Assembly: GCA_051009015.1 (NCBI GenBank)
Contig: JBPCWZ010000128.1
Span: forward strand, 1-9,257
Direction of reading: 5' to 3'
Source: JAHRAH01 sp051009015
GTDB lineage: Bacteria > Pseudomonadota > Gammaproteobacteria > Tethybacterales > Persebacteraceae
Length of the DNA: 9,257 nucleotides
The notes under the pieces were generated by a model. The model was not told the origin of the DNA and did no database searches. It saw nothing but the letters and a program-made list of their open reading frames with translations. Numbering within the stretch: the stretch's first letter is position 1; each line of letters begins with the position of its first letter. This document shows, piece after piece, positions 1 to 6,105 of this stretch. The position numbers and the translations under genes were made by a program.

Positions 1-584
1 GTTTGCATTGCCGCCGCCGCCCTTTGCAAGTTTGCCAAAGTTTCGGGCATCCGGTCATTGACGACGAAGGGCGTTATGTTTGCGCCGAGTTCCAAAACTG
101 CCGCATTGTTTCGTTTTATATGCCGTCCGGCAGCAGCGGCGATGTGCGGCTGCGGGTCAAAATGCGGGTAATGTCCGCGCTTTACCAAAGAATGAAGGAG
201 TGGGCGGCGCAAGCGGAAAAAGGCGAAAAACAAACACTCCTGTGCGGCGATATTAATATCGCCCATACTTGCAAAGATTTGCATAACTGGCGCAGCAATC
301 AAAAAAACTCCGGCTTTTTGCCCGAAGAGCGCGAATGGCTGGATGCGGTTGTCAACAAACTCGGAATGATTGATGTCTTCCGCAAACTCAACGACAGCGG
401 CGGCGAATATACCTGGTGGTCAAACCGCGGGCGGGCGCGGGAGAAGAATGTCGGCTGGCGTTTGGATTATCAACTTTCCACTCCCCTTTTGGCGGCGCGG
501 GCGCGGCAAACTTTTGTTTATCGCGATGCGATGTTTTCGGATCATGCGCCGGTTTTTGTCCGCTATCATTTTGCTTTGCGGTGA
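1..584 (+). CDS. xthA: Exodeoxyribonuclease III (AP endonuclease), 5'-truncated by the window edge
   Basis: Exonuclease III family enzyme of base-excision repair in the cytoplasm. It cleaves DNA at abasic sites and removes nucleotides from 3' ends. The frame enters the window at position 3 and stops with TGA at 582-584, giving about 193 visible codons. E. coli ExoIII has 268 residues, so roughly 70 N-terminal residues, including the metal-binding Glu, lie outside the window. The TTG at position 3 is not the real start. Visible family motifs in order: DDEGRYV, FYMPSGSSG, the catalytic GDIN (Asp/Asn, near 248-259), NQKNSGFLPEEREW, then YTWWSNRGRAREKNVGWRLD with the conserved Asp, and the C-terminal SDHAPV carrying the catalytic Asp-His pair. 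The glycosyltransferase start codon overlaps its stop, so the two genes are probably co-transcribed. Family identification is very secure. Confidence 0.96.
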   Translation, partial: LHCRRRPLQVCQSFGHPVIDDEGRYVCAEFQNCRIVSFYMPSGSSGDVRLRVKMRVMSALYQRMKEWAAQAEKGEKQTLLCGDINIAHTCKDLHNWRSNQKNSGFLPEEREWLDAVVNKLGMIDVFRKLNDSGGEYTWWSNRGRAREKNVGWRLDYQLSTPLLAARARQTFVYRDAMFSDHAPVFVRYHFALR

Positions 585-1657
585 AAGTTTTGCAACTTCT
601 GCCCTCCCTTGGCATCGGCGGCGTGGAGCGCGGCGTTGTTGAGTTGTCGCGGCGGTTGTCCGCCCGCGGGTTTTGCAGTATTGTCGCGGCAAACGGCGGG
701 GATTTGGCGCGGGATATTGTTAATGACGGCGGCAGGTTTGTCCATATGGATTGCGCGGGCAAAAACCCGCTTGGCGCGGCGGCGAGAGTTCGCCAATTGC
801 ACACACTCCTTACGGAAGAATCGCCGGATATTATTCATGTCCGCAGCCGCGTACCGGGCTGGCTGCTTTTCTTTGCCCGCCGCAAAACCCCGCGCCCGAA
901 AGCCAAAGTGGTTTCCACCATCCACGGCATTTATCATCCGGGTTTTTACAGCGGCATTATGACAAAAGCCGATGCGATTATCTGCCCGAGCAATGCCGTT
1001 TGGCATTACGCCCGCAAACATTACAACGCGCCGGAAAGCAAACTGCATCTTATCCATCGCGGCATTGATTTTGATTATTTTGACCCGCAAAAAACCGATA
1101 GTGATTTTTGCGCCGCCTTTCGCAAGCGTTATCAATTGCAAAACAAACGCATCGCCCTTATGGCGGCAAGATTGACGCAACTTAAAGGGCATGCTGTTTT
1201 TGTCCGCGCCCTTGTCGCCCGCGCCGACTTAACGGGTTTGATGGTCGGCGGCGGCGGCGCGTCAAGGCAAAAACGATTATTGCAACTTGCACACCGCGCC
1301 GGAGTTGCGGAGCGGATAATATTCGCCGGAGCGCAAACAAACATGCGCGAGATGTATGCGATAGCGGATATTACCGTTTCGGCATCAACGCGCCCGGAGG
1401 CATTCGGGCGCACGGTTGCCGAGTCGCTGGCGATGAATACTCCGGTTGCCGCTTGTGCGCATGGCGGTGCTTTGGATATTGTGCAAGACGGCGTTAATGG
1501 TTGTTTGTTTGCGCCCGGCGATATTTCCGCCCTTGCCGCCGCCATTGACCGGGGGCTTTTGCTGCGCGATGGTTTGCGCGAGTCGGTTTTGCCGATGTCG
1601 CTGGATATGATGTTTGACAAAACGCTGGCGGTTTATCAATCGCTGCCCGGCAGTTAA
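581..1657 (+). CDS. GT4-type (GT-B fold) glycosyltransferase
   Basis: Probable retaining glycosyltransferase that moves a sugar from a nucleotide-sugar donor to a cell-surface glycan such as LPS core, O-antigen or capsule. It would act at the cytoplasmic face of the inner membrane. The open frame extends upstream to 416, but homology begins at the GTG at 581 (VKVLQLLPSLGIGGVERG), giving 358 residues, normal for GT4. The N-terminal glycine-rich GIGGVERGVVEL matches the acceptor-side loop. HRGIDFDYFDP lies at the linker between the two Rossmann-like domains. RPEAFGRTVAESLAM holds the donor-binding E-x7-E pair (Glu273 and Glu281). The C-terminal part contains GGALDIVQDGVNGCLFAPGD, typical of the donor domain. 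The GTG overlaps the xthA stop by 4 nt (GTGA), indicating translational coupling. Donor and acceptor cannot be read from the sequence. No transmembrane segment is evident. Confidence 0.9.
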   Translation: MKVLQLLPSLGIGGVERGVVELSRRLSARGFCSIVAANGGDLARDIVNDGGRFVHMDCAGKNPLGAAARVRQLHTLLTEESPDIIHVRSRVPGWLLFFARRKTPRPKAKVVSTIHGIYHPGFYSGIMTKADAIICPSNAVWHYARKHYNAPESKLHLIHRGIDFDYFDPQKTDSDFCAAFRKRYQLQNKRIALMAARLTQLKGHAVFVRALVARADLTGLMVGGGGASRQKRLLQLAHRAGVAERIIFAGAQTNMREMYAIADITVSASTRPEAFGRTVAESLAMNTPVAACAHGGALDIVQDGVNGCLFAPGDISALAAAIDRGLLLRDGLRESVLPMSLDMMFDKTLAVYQSLPGS

Positions 1658-1660
1658 AAG

Positions 1661-1708
1661 CCCGTCATTCCCGCTTCCCCCGTCATTTCCGCGAAAGCGG
1701 GAATCTCC
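1661..1708 (+). repeat. Degenerate dRS3-like palindromic repeat with an adjoining half copy
   Basis: ATTTCC (1685-1690), GCGAAAGC and GGGAAT (1699-1704) form an imperfect palindrome. It is one base away from the ATTCCC, 8 nt, GGGAAT pattern seen at 3393-3412. Its flanks (CGTC before, CTCC after) are the reverse complement of the flanks at 3389-3416, so this copy is inverted. A half copy, CGTCATTCCCGC (1663-1674), lies immediately upstream. It directly follows the glycosyltransferase stop and could act as a transcript-end hairpin, although no T-run follows it. Confidence 0.75.
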
Positions 1709-1713
1709 TTTTG

Positions 1714-1731
1714 CCGAATTCGTTAATTCGG
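1714..1731 (+). other. Small perfect hairpin upstream of the ankyrin gene
   Basis: CCGAATT (1714-1720), loop CGTT, then AATTCGG (1725-1731): a perfect 7-bp stem with a 4-nt loop. It overlaps the region where a -35 box for the ankyrin gene would lie, so it could be an operator. It could equally be an end-of-transcript hairpin for the upstream gene. No T-run follows it. Confidence 0.35.
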
Positions 1732-1750
1732 GCGGCGGTTGTATTAGAAT
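1723..1750 (+). promoter_or_regulatory. Possible sigma-70 promoter for the ankyrin gene
   Basis: TAGAAT (1745-1750) matches the -10 consensus at 5 of 6 positions. TTAATT (1723-1728), 16 nt upstream, is a poor -35 match. The placement, about 30 nt before the start codon and after the upstream gene's repeat, is reasonable. The weak -35 makes this tentative. Confidence 0.35.
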
Positions 1751-1767
1751 ATCGGCAAATTCTCAAC

Positions 1768-1773
1768 GGAGGA
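1768..1773 (+). promoter_or_regulatory. Ribosome binding site that decides the ankyrin gene start
   Basis: GGAGGA is a strong Shine-Dalgarno sequence. Two in-frame ATG codons follow, at 1775 and 1781. Only the second has normal spacing: 8 nt after GGAGG, against 2 nt for the first. Translation therefore probably starts at 1781. Confidence 0.75.
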
Positions 1774-1780
1774 CATGACA

Positions 1781-3091
1781 ATGCAAGCAACTCGCAACTT
1801 TCTCACCGCCGCCATTTTGGCGGGGCTTTTCGCCATCATCGGCGGCGCGGCTTTCGCCGATGATGATGCTATGCCTTTGCATCGGGCGGCGACAAATGGC
1901 GATATCGCCGAAGTCAAACGCCTGATTGACAACGGGGCGGATGTTGATGAAAAAGACGAAAAGGGCAAAACGCCTTTGCATTGGGCGGCAACATTCAGCC
2001 GCACCGAAGTCGCACTCGCTCTCATCAAAGCGGGGGCGGATATTGACGCAAAAGACAAACACGGACAGACGCCTTTGCATTGGGTGGCATCCAGCGGCGA
2101 AGCCGAAACCGCACTCGCCCTTGTCAAAGCGGGGGCGGATATTGAGGCAAAAAATAACGATGGCGGGACGCCTTTGCATACTGCGGCACAGGCGGGCAAA
2201 GGTCAAACCGAACTTGCACTCGTCCTTGTGGAAGCGGGGGCGGATATTGACGCAAAAGATAACAATGACTTGACGCCTTTGCATTTGGCGGTACAAGTCA
2301 GCCATATCATTCCAACCGGAGAAGTTGCGCTTGCCCTTGTGGAAGCCGGGGCGGATATTGACGCAAAAGAAAAAGAAGGCATAACGCCTTTGCATTTCGC
2401 GGCACTTAACGGCAAAACCGAAATCGCGCTCGCCTTTGTCAAAGCGGGGGCGGATATTGACGGACAGGACACATACGGACGAACGCCTTTGCATTTCGCG
2501 GCACTTAATGGAAAAGCCGAAACCGCGCTCGCCCTTGGGGAAGCGGGGGCGGATATTGACGCAAAAGACGAAAAGGGCGAAACGCCTTTGTATTATGCGG
2601 CATCCGCCGCCCAAACCAAAACCGCGCTCGCCCTTGTCAAAGCGGGGGCGGATATTGACGCAAAAAACGAAAAGGGTGAAACACCTCTTCATGGTGCGGC
2701 AAAATTCGGTCCGACCAAAACCGCGATTGCCCTTGTGGAGGCGGGAGCGGATATTGACGCAAAAGATAAAGAGGATATAACGCCTTTGCATTATGCGGCG
2801 GGAACAGACCAGACCGAAATTGCGATTGCCCTTGCGGAAGCGGGGGCGGATATTGACGCAAAAGCCACAAAGGGCTCGACACCCCTGCATTGGGCGGTGC
2901 ATAACGATAATACCGAAACCGCGATTGCCCTTGTCAAATCAGGGGCGGATTTGCACGCGCAAAACGATAACGGAGAAACACCGCTGGATGTTGCCATACA
3001 AAAGCATGGCAAAGACGGCAAAATGGTGCAGTTATTGCGCGAAAATGAAAGCACTTGGCAAAAAGCAAAAAAATGGCTATTCGGCGACTAA
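1781..3091 (+). CDS. Secreted (probably periplasmic) ankyrin-repeat protein
   Basis: 436 residues, consisting of a Sec signal peptide and about 12 consecutive ankyrin repeats with almost nothing else. Residues 1-26 have one Arg, a hydrophobic core (FLTAAILAGLFAIIGG) and an AFA cleavage motif before DDD, so export across the inner membrane is likely. Repeat units follow the pattern x-TPLH-x-AA...ALALV-x-AGADIDAKD-x-x-G. Most are 33 residues, while the fourth and fifth are longer by two and four. The last unit is divergent and ends in a basic, Trp-containing tail (STWQKAKKWLFGD). Ankyrin repeats bind proteins, so the product probably binds a partner, but the partner is unknown. There is no enzymatic domain. 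The first ATG at 1775 is rejected on ribosome-site spacing. Exported ankyrin proteins occur in free-living proteobacteria (the AnkB-type periplasmic protein of Pseudomonas, for example) as well as in symbionts, so this is not proof of a host effector. Confidence 0.9.
   Translation: MQATRNFLTAAILAGLFAIIGGAAFADDDAMPLHRAATNGDIAEVKRLIDNGADVDEKDEKGKTPLHWAATFSRTEVALALIKAGADIDAKDKHGQTPLHWVASSGEAETALALVKAGADIEAKNNDGGTPLHTAAQAGKGQTELALVLVEAGADIDAKDNNDLTPLHLAVQVSHIIPTGEVALALVEAGADIDAKEKEGITPLHFAALNGKTEIALAFVKAGADIDGQDTYGRTPLHFAALNGKAETALALGEAGADIDAKDEKGETPLYYAASAAQTKTALALVKAGADIDAKNEKGETPLHGAAKFGPTKTAIALVEAGADIDAKDKEDITPLHYAAGTDQTEIAIALAEAGADIDAKATKGSTPLHWAVHNDNTETAIALVKSGADLHAQNDNGETPLDVAIQKHGKDGKMVQLLRENESTWQKAKKWLFGD
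1870..2990 (+). repeat. 99-bp-periodic intragenic repeat array encoding the ankyrin units
   Basis: The conserved DNA core GCGGGGGCGGATATTGACGC, or a close variant, begins at 1931, 2030, 2129, 2234, 2345, 2444, 2543, 2642, 2741, 2840 and 2939. Spacing is 99 bp except for 105 bp and 111 bp around the fourth and fifth units. The core is nearly identical at nucleotide level, including synonymous positions, while the helix segments between cores vary more. All unit lengths are multiples of three, so gain or loss of units would keep the reading frame. Confidence 0.92.
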
Positions 3092-3103
3092 TTGCCTTAT
3101 GCA

Positions 3104-3133
3104 TTGCCGCCCGATGCAAAAGCAGGGCGGCAA
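3104..3133 (+). terminator. Hairpin after the ankyrin gene, possible terminator
   Basis: TTGCCGCCC (3104-3112) pairs with GGGCGGCAA (3125-3133), 9 bp perfect. Inside the loop, TGC, AAAA, GCA can form a further 3-bp stem. It starts 12 nt after the stop codon. No T-run follows, so intrinsic termination is uncertain. It may instead stabilise the mRNA end. Confidence 0.45.
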
Positions 3134-3156
3134 ATAGCACCATCGGCGGTTTATGG

Positions 3157-3412
3157 ATTCCCGCTTGTGTGGGAATGACGATATTAAAGCCCTGTAAGGG
3201 CGACCCGAAACAACAACGGCGGTTATGATGATGCGGCGGGATTTTGCCGGGCTTTGCCCTGCAAAAAAAAGGGTCGCCCTTACAGGGCTATATTTTTATG
3301 ATGCCGATTCACAGGGCGTTGCCCTGTGCTATAACATGCCGCCCTTACAGGGCTTTAATAATGTCGCCGCTATCGCGGCGATGGTTTGGGAGATTCCCGC
3401 TTTCGCGGGAAT
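3157..3412 (+). repeat. Composite palindromic element, copy A (NIME-like, dRS3-bounded)
   Basis: Non-coding mosaic of palindromes related to copy B at 8889-9155. Order: ATTCCC-8 nt-GGGAAT (3157-3176); GCCCTGTAAGGGC (3189-3201); hairpin with arms TTTTGCCGGGC and GCCCTGCAAAA around TTT (3242-3266); GCCCTTACAGGGC (3276-3288); hairpin CACAGGGC, GTT, GCCCTGTG (3310-3328); GCCCTTACAGGGC again (3341-3353); CGCCGCTATCGCGGCG (3365-3380); ATTCCC-8 nt-GGGAAT (3393-3412). The bounding palindromes match the consensus of the Neisseria dRS3 repeat, and the plan recalls Neisseria intergenic mosaic elements. A 91-codon open frame crossing it is an artefact of the repeats. Together with the hairpin at 3104 it fills most of the 409-bp gap between genes. 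Confidence 0.8.
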
Positions 3413-3426
3413 GACGAGGGATTTTT

Positions 3427-3455
3427 GGAGGATGTCCGCTTGTGCGGTAATGACG
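3427..3455 (+). repeat. Decayed dRS3-like repeat
   Basis: GGAGGATGTCCGCTTGTGCG and the following 9 nt align with the flank-plus-palindrome at 3389-3416, but with several substitutions in the ATTCCC and GGGAAT arms. A short CCGC, TTGT, GCGG hairpin (3436-3447) and the trailing AATGACG remain. It looks like an old copy that has lost its outer symmetry. Confidence 0.5.
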
Positions 3456-3495
3456 AAGATGGGCGGGAATAATATTAAAGGAATGCGGGGGGCGG

Positions 3496-3501
3496 TATAA
3501 T
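3496..3501 (+). promoter_or_regulatory. Perfect -10 box overlapping the dehydrogenase start
   Basis: TATAAT is an exact -10 consensus. Its last T is the first base of the possible TTG start codon at 3501. Transcription from it would begin near 3508-3510, right at the alternative GTG start (3510), giving a leaderless mRNA. I see no good -35 box at 16-18 nt upstream, so it may be chance. Confidence 0.3.
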
Positions 3502-4769
3502 TGCCTGTTGTGAAAGAGACGATTTGTATTGCGGGGTTGGGGTATGTCGGGCTGCCGCTTGCCGAGTGCTTTGTGCATGCCGGTTTTTGCGTTGTCGGTT
3601 ATGATGCCGATGGCGAAAGAATCGCGCAGTTGCAAAGCGGCAGGGATATCGGCGGCGAATTGTGCGAAGGGCGGCTTTCGTCCATTTTGCCGAATCTGAC
3701 TTTGACTGATGATATCAATGCGGCAAAGGAATGCACTGCGTATCTTATCGCCGTGCCGACTCCGCTTGACGATGGCAACAAGCCGGATTTGTCGCCTTTG
3801 CGCGCCGCTTGTGTTGCCATTGGCGGCGTGCTTAAGCGCGGCGATGTTGTTGTTGTGGAATCCACGGTGTATCCGGGCGTTACCGAAGAAGTTTGCGCGC
3901 CGTTGCTGGCGCGGGTTTCGGGTTTGCGTTATAACGATGATTTTGTTTGCGGCTATTCGCCCGAGCGCATCAGCCCCGGCGACAAAAGCCGCCGCGTTGC
4001 CGATATCGTCAAAGTAACCGCCGGTTCCACCGCCGAAGCGGCAAAGCGCGTTGATGATTTGTACCGCGCCGCCATCACAGCGGGGACGACTCCCGCCCCG
4101 TCCATTCGCGTCGCCGAAGCGGCAAAGGCGGTTGAGAATACACAGCGCGATGTCAATATCGCTTTGATGAACGAGTTGGCGATGCTTTTGGAATCGGCGG
4201 GTTTGGACAGCGGCGAAGTGTTTGCCGCCGCCGGCAGCAAGTGGAACTTTTTGCCTTTTTCGCCCGGGCTGGTCGGCGGGCATTGCATTGGCGTGGATCC
4301 GTATTATCTTCTTCACAAAGCGCAAAGTTGCGGCTATTCGCCAAACTTGATACTGGCGGCGCGGCAGATAAATGACGGAATGGGGCAATATGTCGCCCGG
4401 GCTTTGTTGCGGCTGATGATGTTGCGCGGCATTACCGTCAAAGGCGCGAAAGTGCTGATACTCGGCTTTACTTTCAAGGAGAACTGCGCCGATGCCCGCA
4501 ACAGCCGGGTTTTTGATTTGCATCGCGCGCTTGCCGAAGTCGGCTGCGAAGTGCGGGTTTGCGACCCGCTTGCCGATGCCGCCAAAGTGCGCGCCGAATA
4601 CGGCATAACGATTAGCGCGGATTATGAAGCCGAACTGGCGCAAAAGCCCGCGGCGGTTGTTTTTGCCGTTAGCCATGCGTGTTTTGGCGATATTACTTCG
4701 GCGCAACTGCAAGGTATGCTTGTCGCCGATGTCAAGGGTATCGCCCCGCGCGCCGATTGGCGGTTGTAA
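3501..4769 (+). CDS. UDP-N-acetylhexosamine 6-dehydrogenase (TviB/WbpO/WecC group)
   Basis: NAD-dependent nucleotide-sugar dehydrogenase that oxidises C6 of a UDP-N-acetylhexosamine in two steps to the uronic acid, a precursor for surface polysaccharide. With the TTG start it has 422 residues, the usual family length. The N-terminal Rossmann motif is GLGYVGLP (residues 12-19). ESTVYPGVTEEVC starts at residue 120. AEAAKAVENTQRD carries the catalytic-site Lys209 and Asn213. GGHCIGVDPYYL carries the catalytic Cys262. The C-terminal domain has GFTFKENCADARNSRV (Lys326). The GGHCIGVDPYYL and FKENCAD forms match the TviB/WecC branch and not UDP-glucose dehydrogenase, which has GGxCxxKD. Exact substrate (UDP-GlcNAc, UDP-GalNAc or UDP-ManNAc) is not decided. 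The start is uncertain: TTG 3501 lies 8 nt after a G-run (3487-3492), GTG 3510 is the alternative. No partner epimerase or polymerase gene is nearby. Confidence 0.92.
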   Translation: MPVVKETICIAGLGYVGLPLAECFVHAGFCVVGYDADGERIAQLQSGRDIGGELCEGRLSSILPNLTLTDDINAAKECTAYLIAVPTPLDDGNKPDLSPLRAACVAIGGVLKRGDVVVVESTVYPGVTEEVCAPLLARVSGLRYNDDFVCGYSPERISPGDKSRRVADIVKVTAGSTAEAAKRVDDLYRAAITAGTTPAPSIRVAEAAKAVENTQRDVNIALMNELAMLLESAGLDSGEVFAAAGSKWNFLPFSPGLVGGHCIGVDPYYLLHKAQSCGYSPNLILAARQINDGMGQYVARALLRLMMLRGITVKGAKVLILGFTFKENCADARNSRVFDLHRALAEVGCEVRVCDPLADAAKVRAEYGITISADYEAELAQKPAAVVFAVSHACFGDITSAQLQGMLVADVKGIAPRADWRL

Positions 4770-4796
4770 AATAACGCTTTTTTGGGAGAAACACAA

Positions 4797-6032
4797 ATGA
4801 CAGACGAACAACTGATAACCATCGGCAAAAACGGCGAGCGGCAAACGCCGGATAAACCGGTCATCCCGTTTATAGAAGGCGACGGCATCGGCGCGGACAT
4901 TACGCCGGTAATGCGCAAGGTTGTGGATGCCGCCGTGCAAAAAGCATACGGCGGCGCGCGCAAGATAATGTGGCGCGAGGTTTTTGCCGGTGAAAAATCC
5001 GCAAAGCAAAGCCCGAAAGGCGATGACTGGCTGCCGGAGGCGACTTTGGCGGCTATCAAAAAATACGCCGTCGCCATCAAAGGACCATTATCAACGCCGA
5101 CCGGCGGCGGCATGCGCTCGCTCAATGTCGCTATCCGCCAAAATCTGGATTTGTATGCCTGCGTTCGGCCGATTCGCTATTATGAAGGCATTGATTCTCC
5201 GCTCAAACACGCCGAGCGCACCAAGATGGCGGTATTCCGCGAAAACACCGAAGACATATACGCCGGAATAGAATGGCAGGCGGGCGGCGATGAAGTCCGC
5301 CGCCTGATAACCTTTTTGCGCGAGGAGATGGGCGTTGATGGCATTCGCTTTCCCGATACTTCCGCGATAGGCATCAAGCCGGTTTCCAGCGAAGGATCCA
5401 AAAGATTGATACGCCGTGCGCTGCGCTATGCCATAGATTACGACCGCGAATCGCTGACGCTTGTGCATAAGGGCAATATTATGAAATACACCGAAGGCGC
5501 TTTTATGCGCTGGGGTTATGAACTTGCCGAAGCCGAGTTTGGCGCGCGCCCGCTGGACGGCGGGCCCTGGCGGGTTTTTGCCAATCCGAAGACCGGGCGG
5601 GATATTATTGTCAAGGATTTTATCGCCGACAACTTTTTGCAGCAGATTCTCATCAAGCCGCAGGATTTTGATGTCATCGCCACGATGAATCTCAATGGCG
5701 ATTACATATCGGACGCCCTCGCCGCACAAGTCGGCGGCATCGGCATCGCGCCGGGGGCGAATATATCGGATTATTACGCGGTATTTGAAGCAACACACGG
5801 CACGGCGCCAAAACACGCCGGAAAAAACAAGGCAAACCCCGGCTCTTTGATACTTTCGGCGGAGATGATGCTTAATTACATTGAATGGCGCGAAGCGGCG
5901 CAGTTGATAGTGCGCGGAATGGCGGCGGCGATAAGCGCGGGCAAAGTAACCTACGATTTGGCGCGCAACAAACCGGAAGCCAAAGTCCTGTCCTCCTCCG
6001 CCTTCGGCGAAGCCGTCATACAAGCAATGTAG
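4797..6032 (+). CDS. icd: Isocitrate dehydrogenase, NADP-dependent
   Basis: TCA-cycle enzyme converting isocitrate to 2-oxoglutarate and CO2 with NADP+, acting as a cytoplasmic homodimer. 411 residues, close to the E. coli enzyme (416). Start is ATG 4797, with GGGAG 8 nt upstream; a TTG at 4782 in frame is rejected because it overlaps that ribosome site. IPFIEGDGIGADITP is the N-terminal family motif. The substrate loop TPTGGGMRSLNVAIRQ includes Ser108, equivalent to the phosphorylated Ser113 of E. coli. FRENTEDIYAGIEW follows. The coenzyme loop ATHGTAPKHAGKNKANPGS has Lys339-His340 where E. coli has Lys344-Tyr345, and VTYDLAR keeps the Tyr and Arg that bind the 2'-phosphate. These residues indicate NADP specificity. 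The gene follows the dehydrogenase by 27 nt and could be read from the same transcript. Icd kinase/phosphatase control is possible but aceK is not in view. Confidence 0.97.
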   Translation: MTDEQLITIGKNGERQTPDKPVIPFIEGDGIGADITPVMRKVVDAAVQKAYGGARKIMWREVFAGEKSAKQSPKGDDWLPEATLAAIKKYAVAIKGPLSTPTGGGMRSLNVAIRQNLDLYACVRPIRYYEGIDSPLKHAERTKMAVFRENTEDIYAGIEWQAGGDEVRRLITFLREEMGVDGIRFPDTSAIGIKPVSSEGSKRLIRRALRYAIDYDRESLTLVHKGNIMKYTEGAFMRWGYELAEAEFGARPLDGGPWRVFANPKTGRDIIVKDFIADNFLQQILIKPQDFDVIATMNLNGDYISDALAAQVGGIGIAPGANISDYYAVFEATHGTAPKHAGKNKANPGSLILSAEMMLNYIEWREAAQLIVRGMAAAISAGKVTYDLARNKPEAKVLSSSAFGEAVIQAM

Positions 6033-6040
6033 CATCCGCC

Positions 6041-6087
6041 GCCTCGGGATTTTGGTGATAACTATCGCATTGGCGATAATCTGAGGC
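6041..6087. terminator. Hairpin between convergent icd and proC, possible bidirectional terminator
   Basis: The outer arms GCCTCGGGATT (6041-6051) and AATCTGAGGC (6078-6087) pair with one bulge and one G-T pair. The inner arms TATCGC (6063-6068) and GCGATA (6073-6078) close on ATTG. The inner and outer stems share base 6078, so they may alternate rather than stack. There is no T-run on either side. Its position between the two convergent stops is the main support. Confidence 0.4.
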
Positions 6088-6099
6088 ATTGTTGCAAAG
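6085..6099 (+). repeat. 15-bp partial copy of the palindrome at 8833-8857
   Basis: GGCATTGTTGCAAAG is identical to 8833-8847, which is the left arm, loop and first base of the right arm of a perfect palindrome downstream of pilT. Here the right arm is missing. It lies between icd and proC and overlaps the end of the 6041-6087 hairpin. Confidence 0.55.
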
Positions 6100-6105
6100 G
6101 CGGGC

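Noticed and set aside
1763..2902. A 379-codon minus-strand open frame with repeated VNIRPRF-type segments.
   Set aside because: It is the mirror of the ankyrin array. Because the period is 99 bp, a frame free of stops in one unit stays open in all. It has no ribosome site, and the plus-strand protein has a clear family and signal peptide.
3157..3412. Regularly recurring GCCCTTACAGGGC as a CRISPR array.
   Set aside because: Repeat copies are 13 bp with unequal spacing, are palindromic and lie between other palindromes. There are no uniform spacers and no cas genes.
3225..3500. A 91-codon plus-strand open frame in the spacer before the dehydrogenase.
   Set aside because: It is made almost entirely of translated palindromic repeats (IPAFAGMT-type peptides) and matches no protein family.
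3345..5009. A 554-codon minus-strand open frame opposite the dehydrogenase.
   Set aside because: Antisense shadow of a gene with strong catalytic motifs; the product is rich in His and Arg with no recognisable domain.
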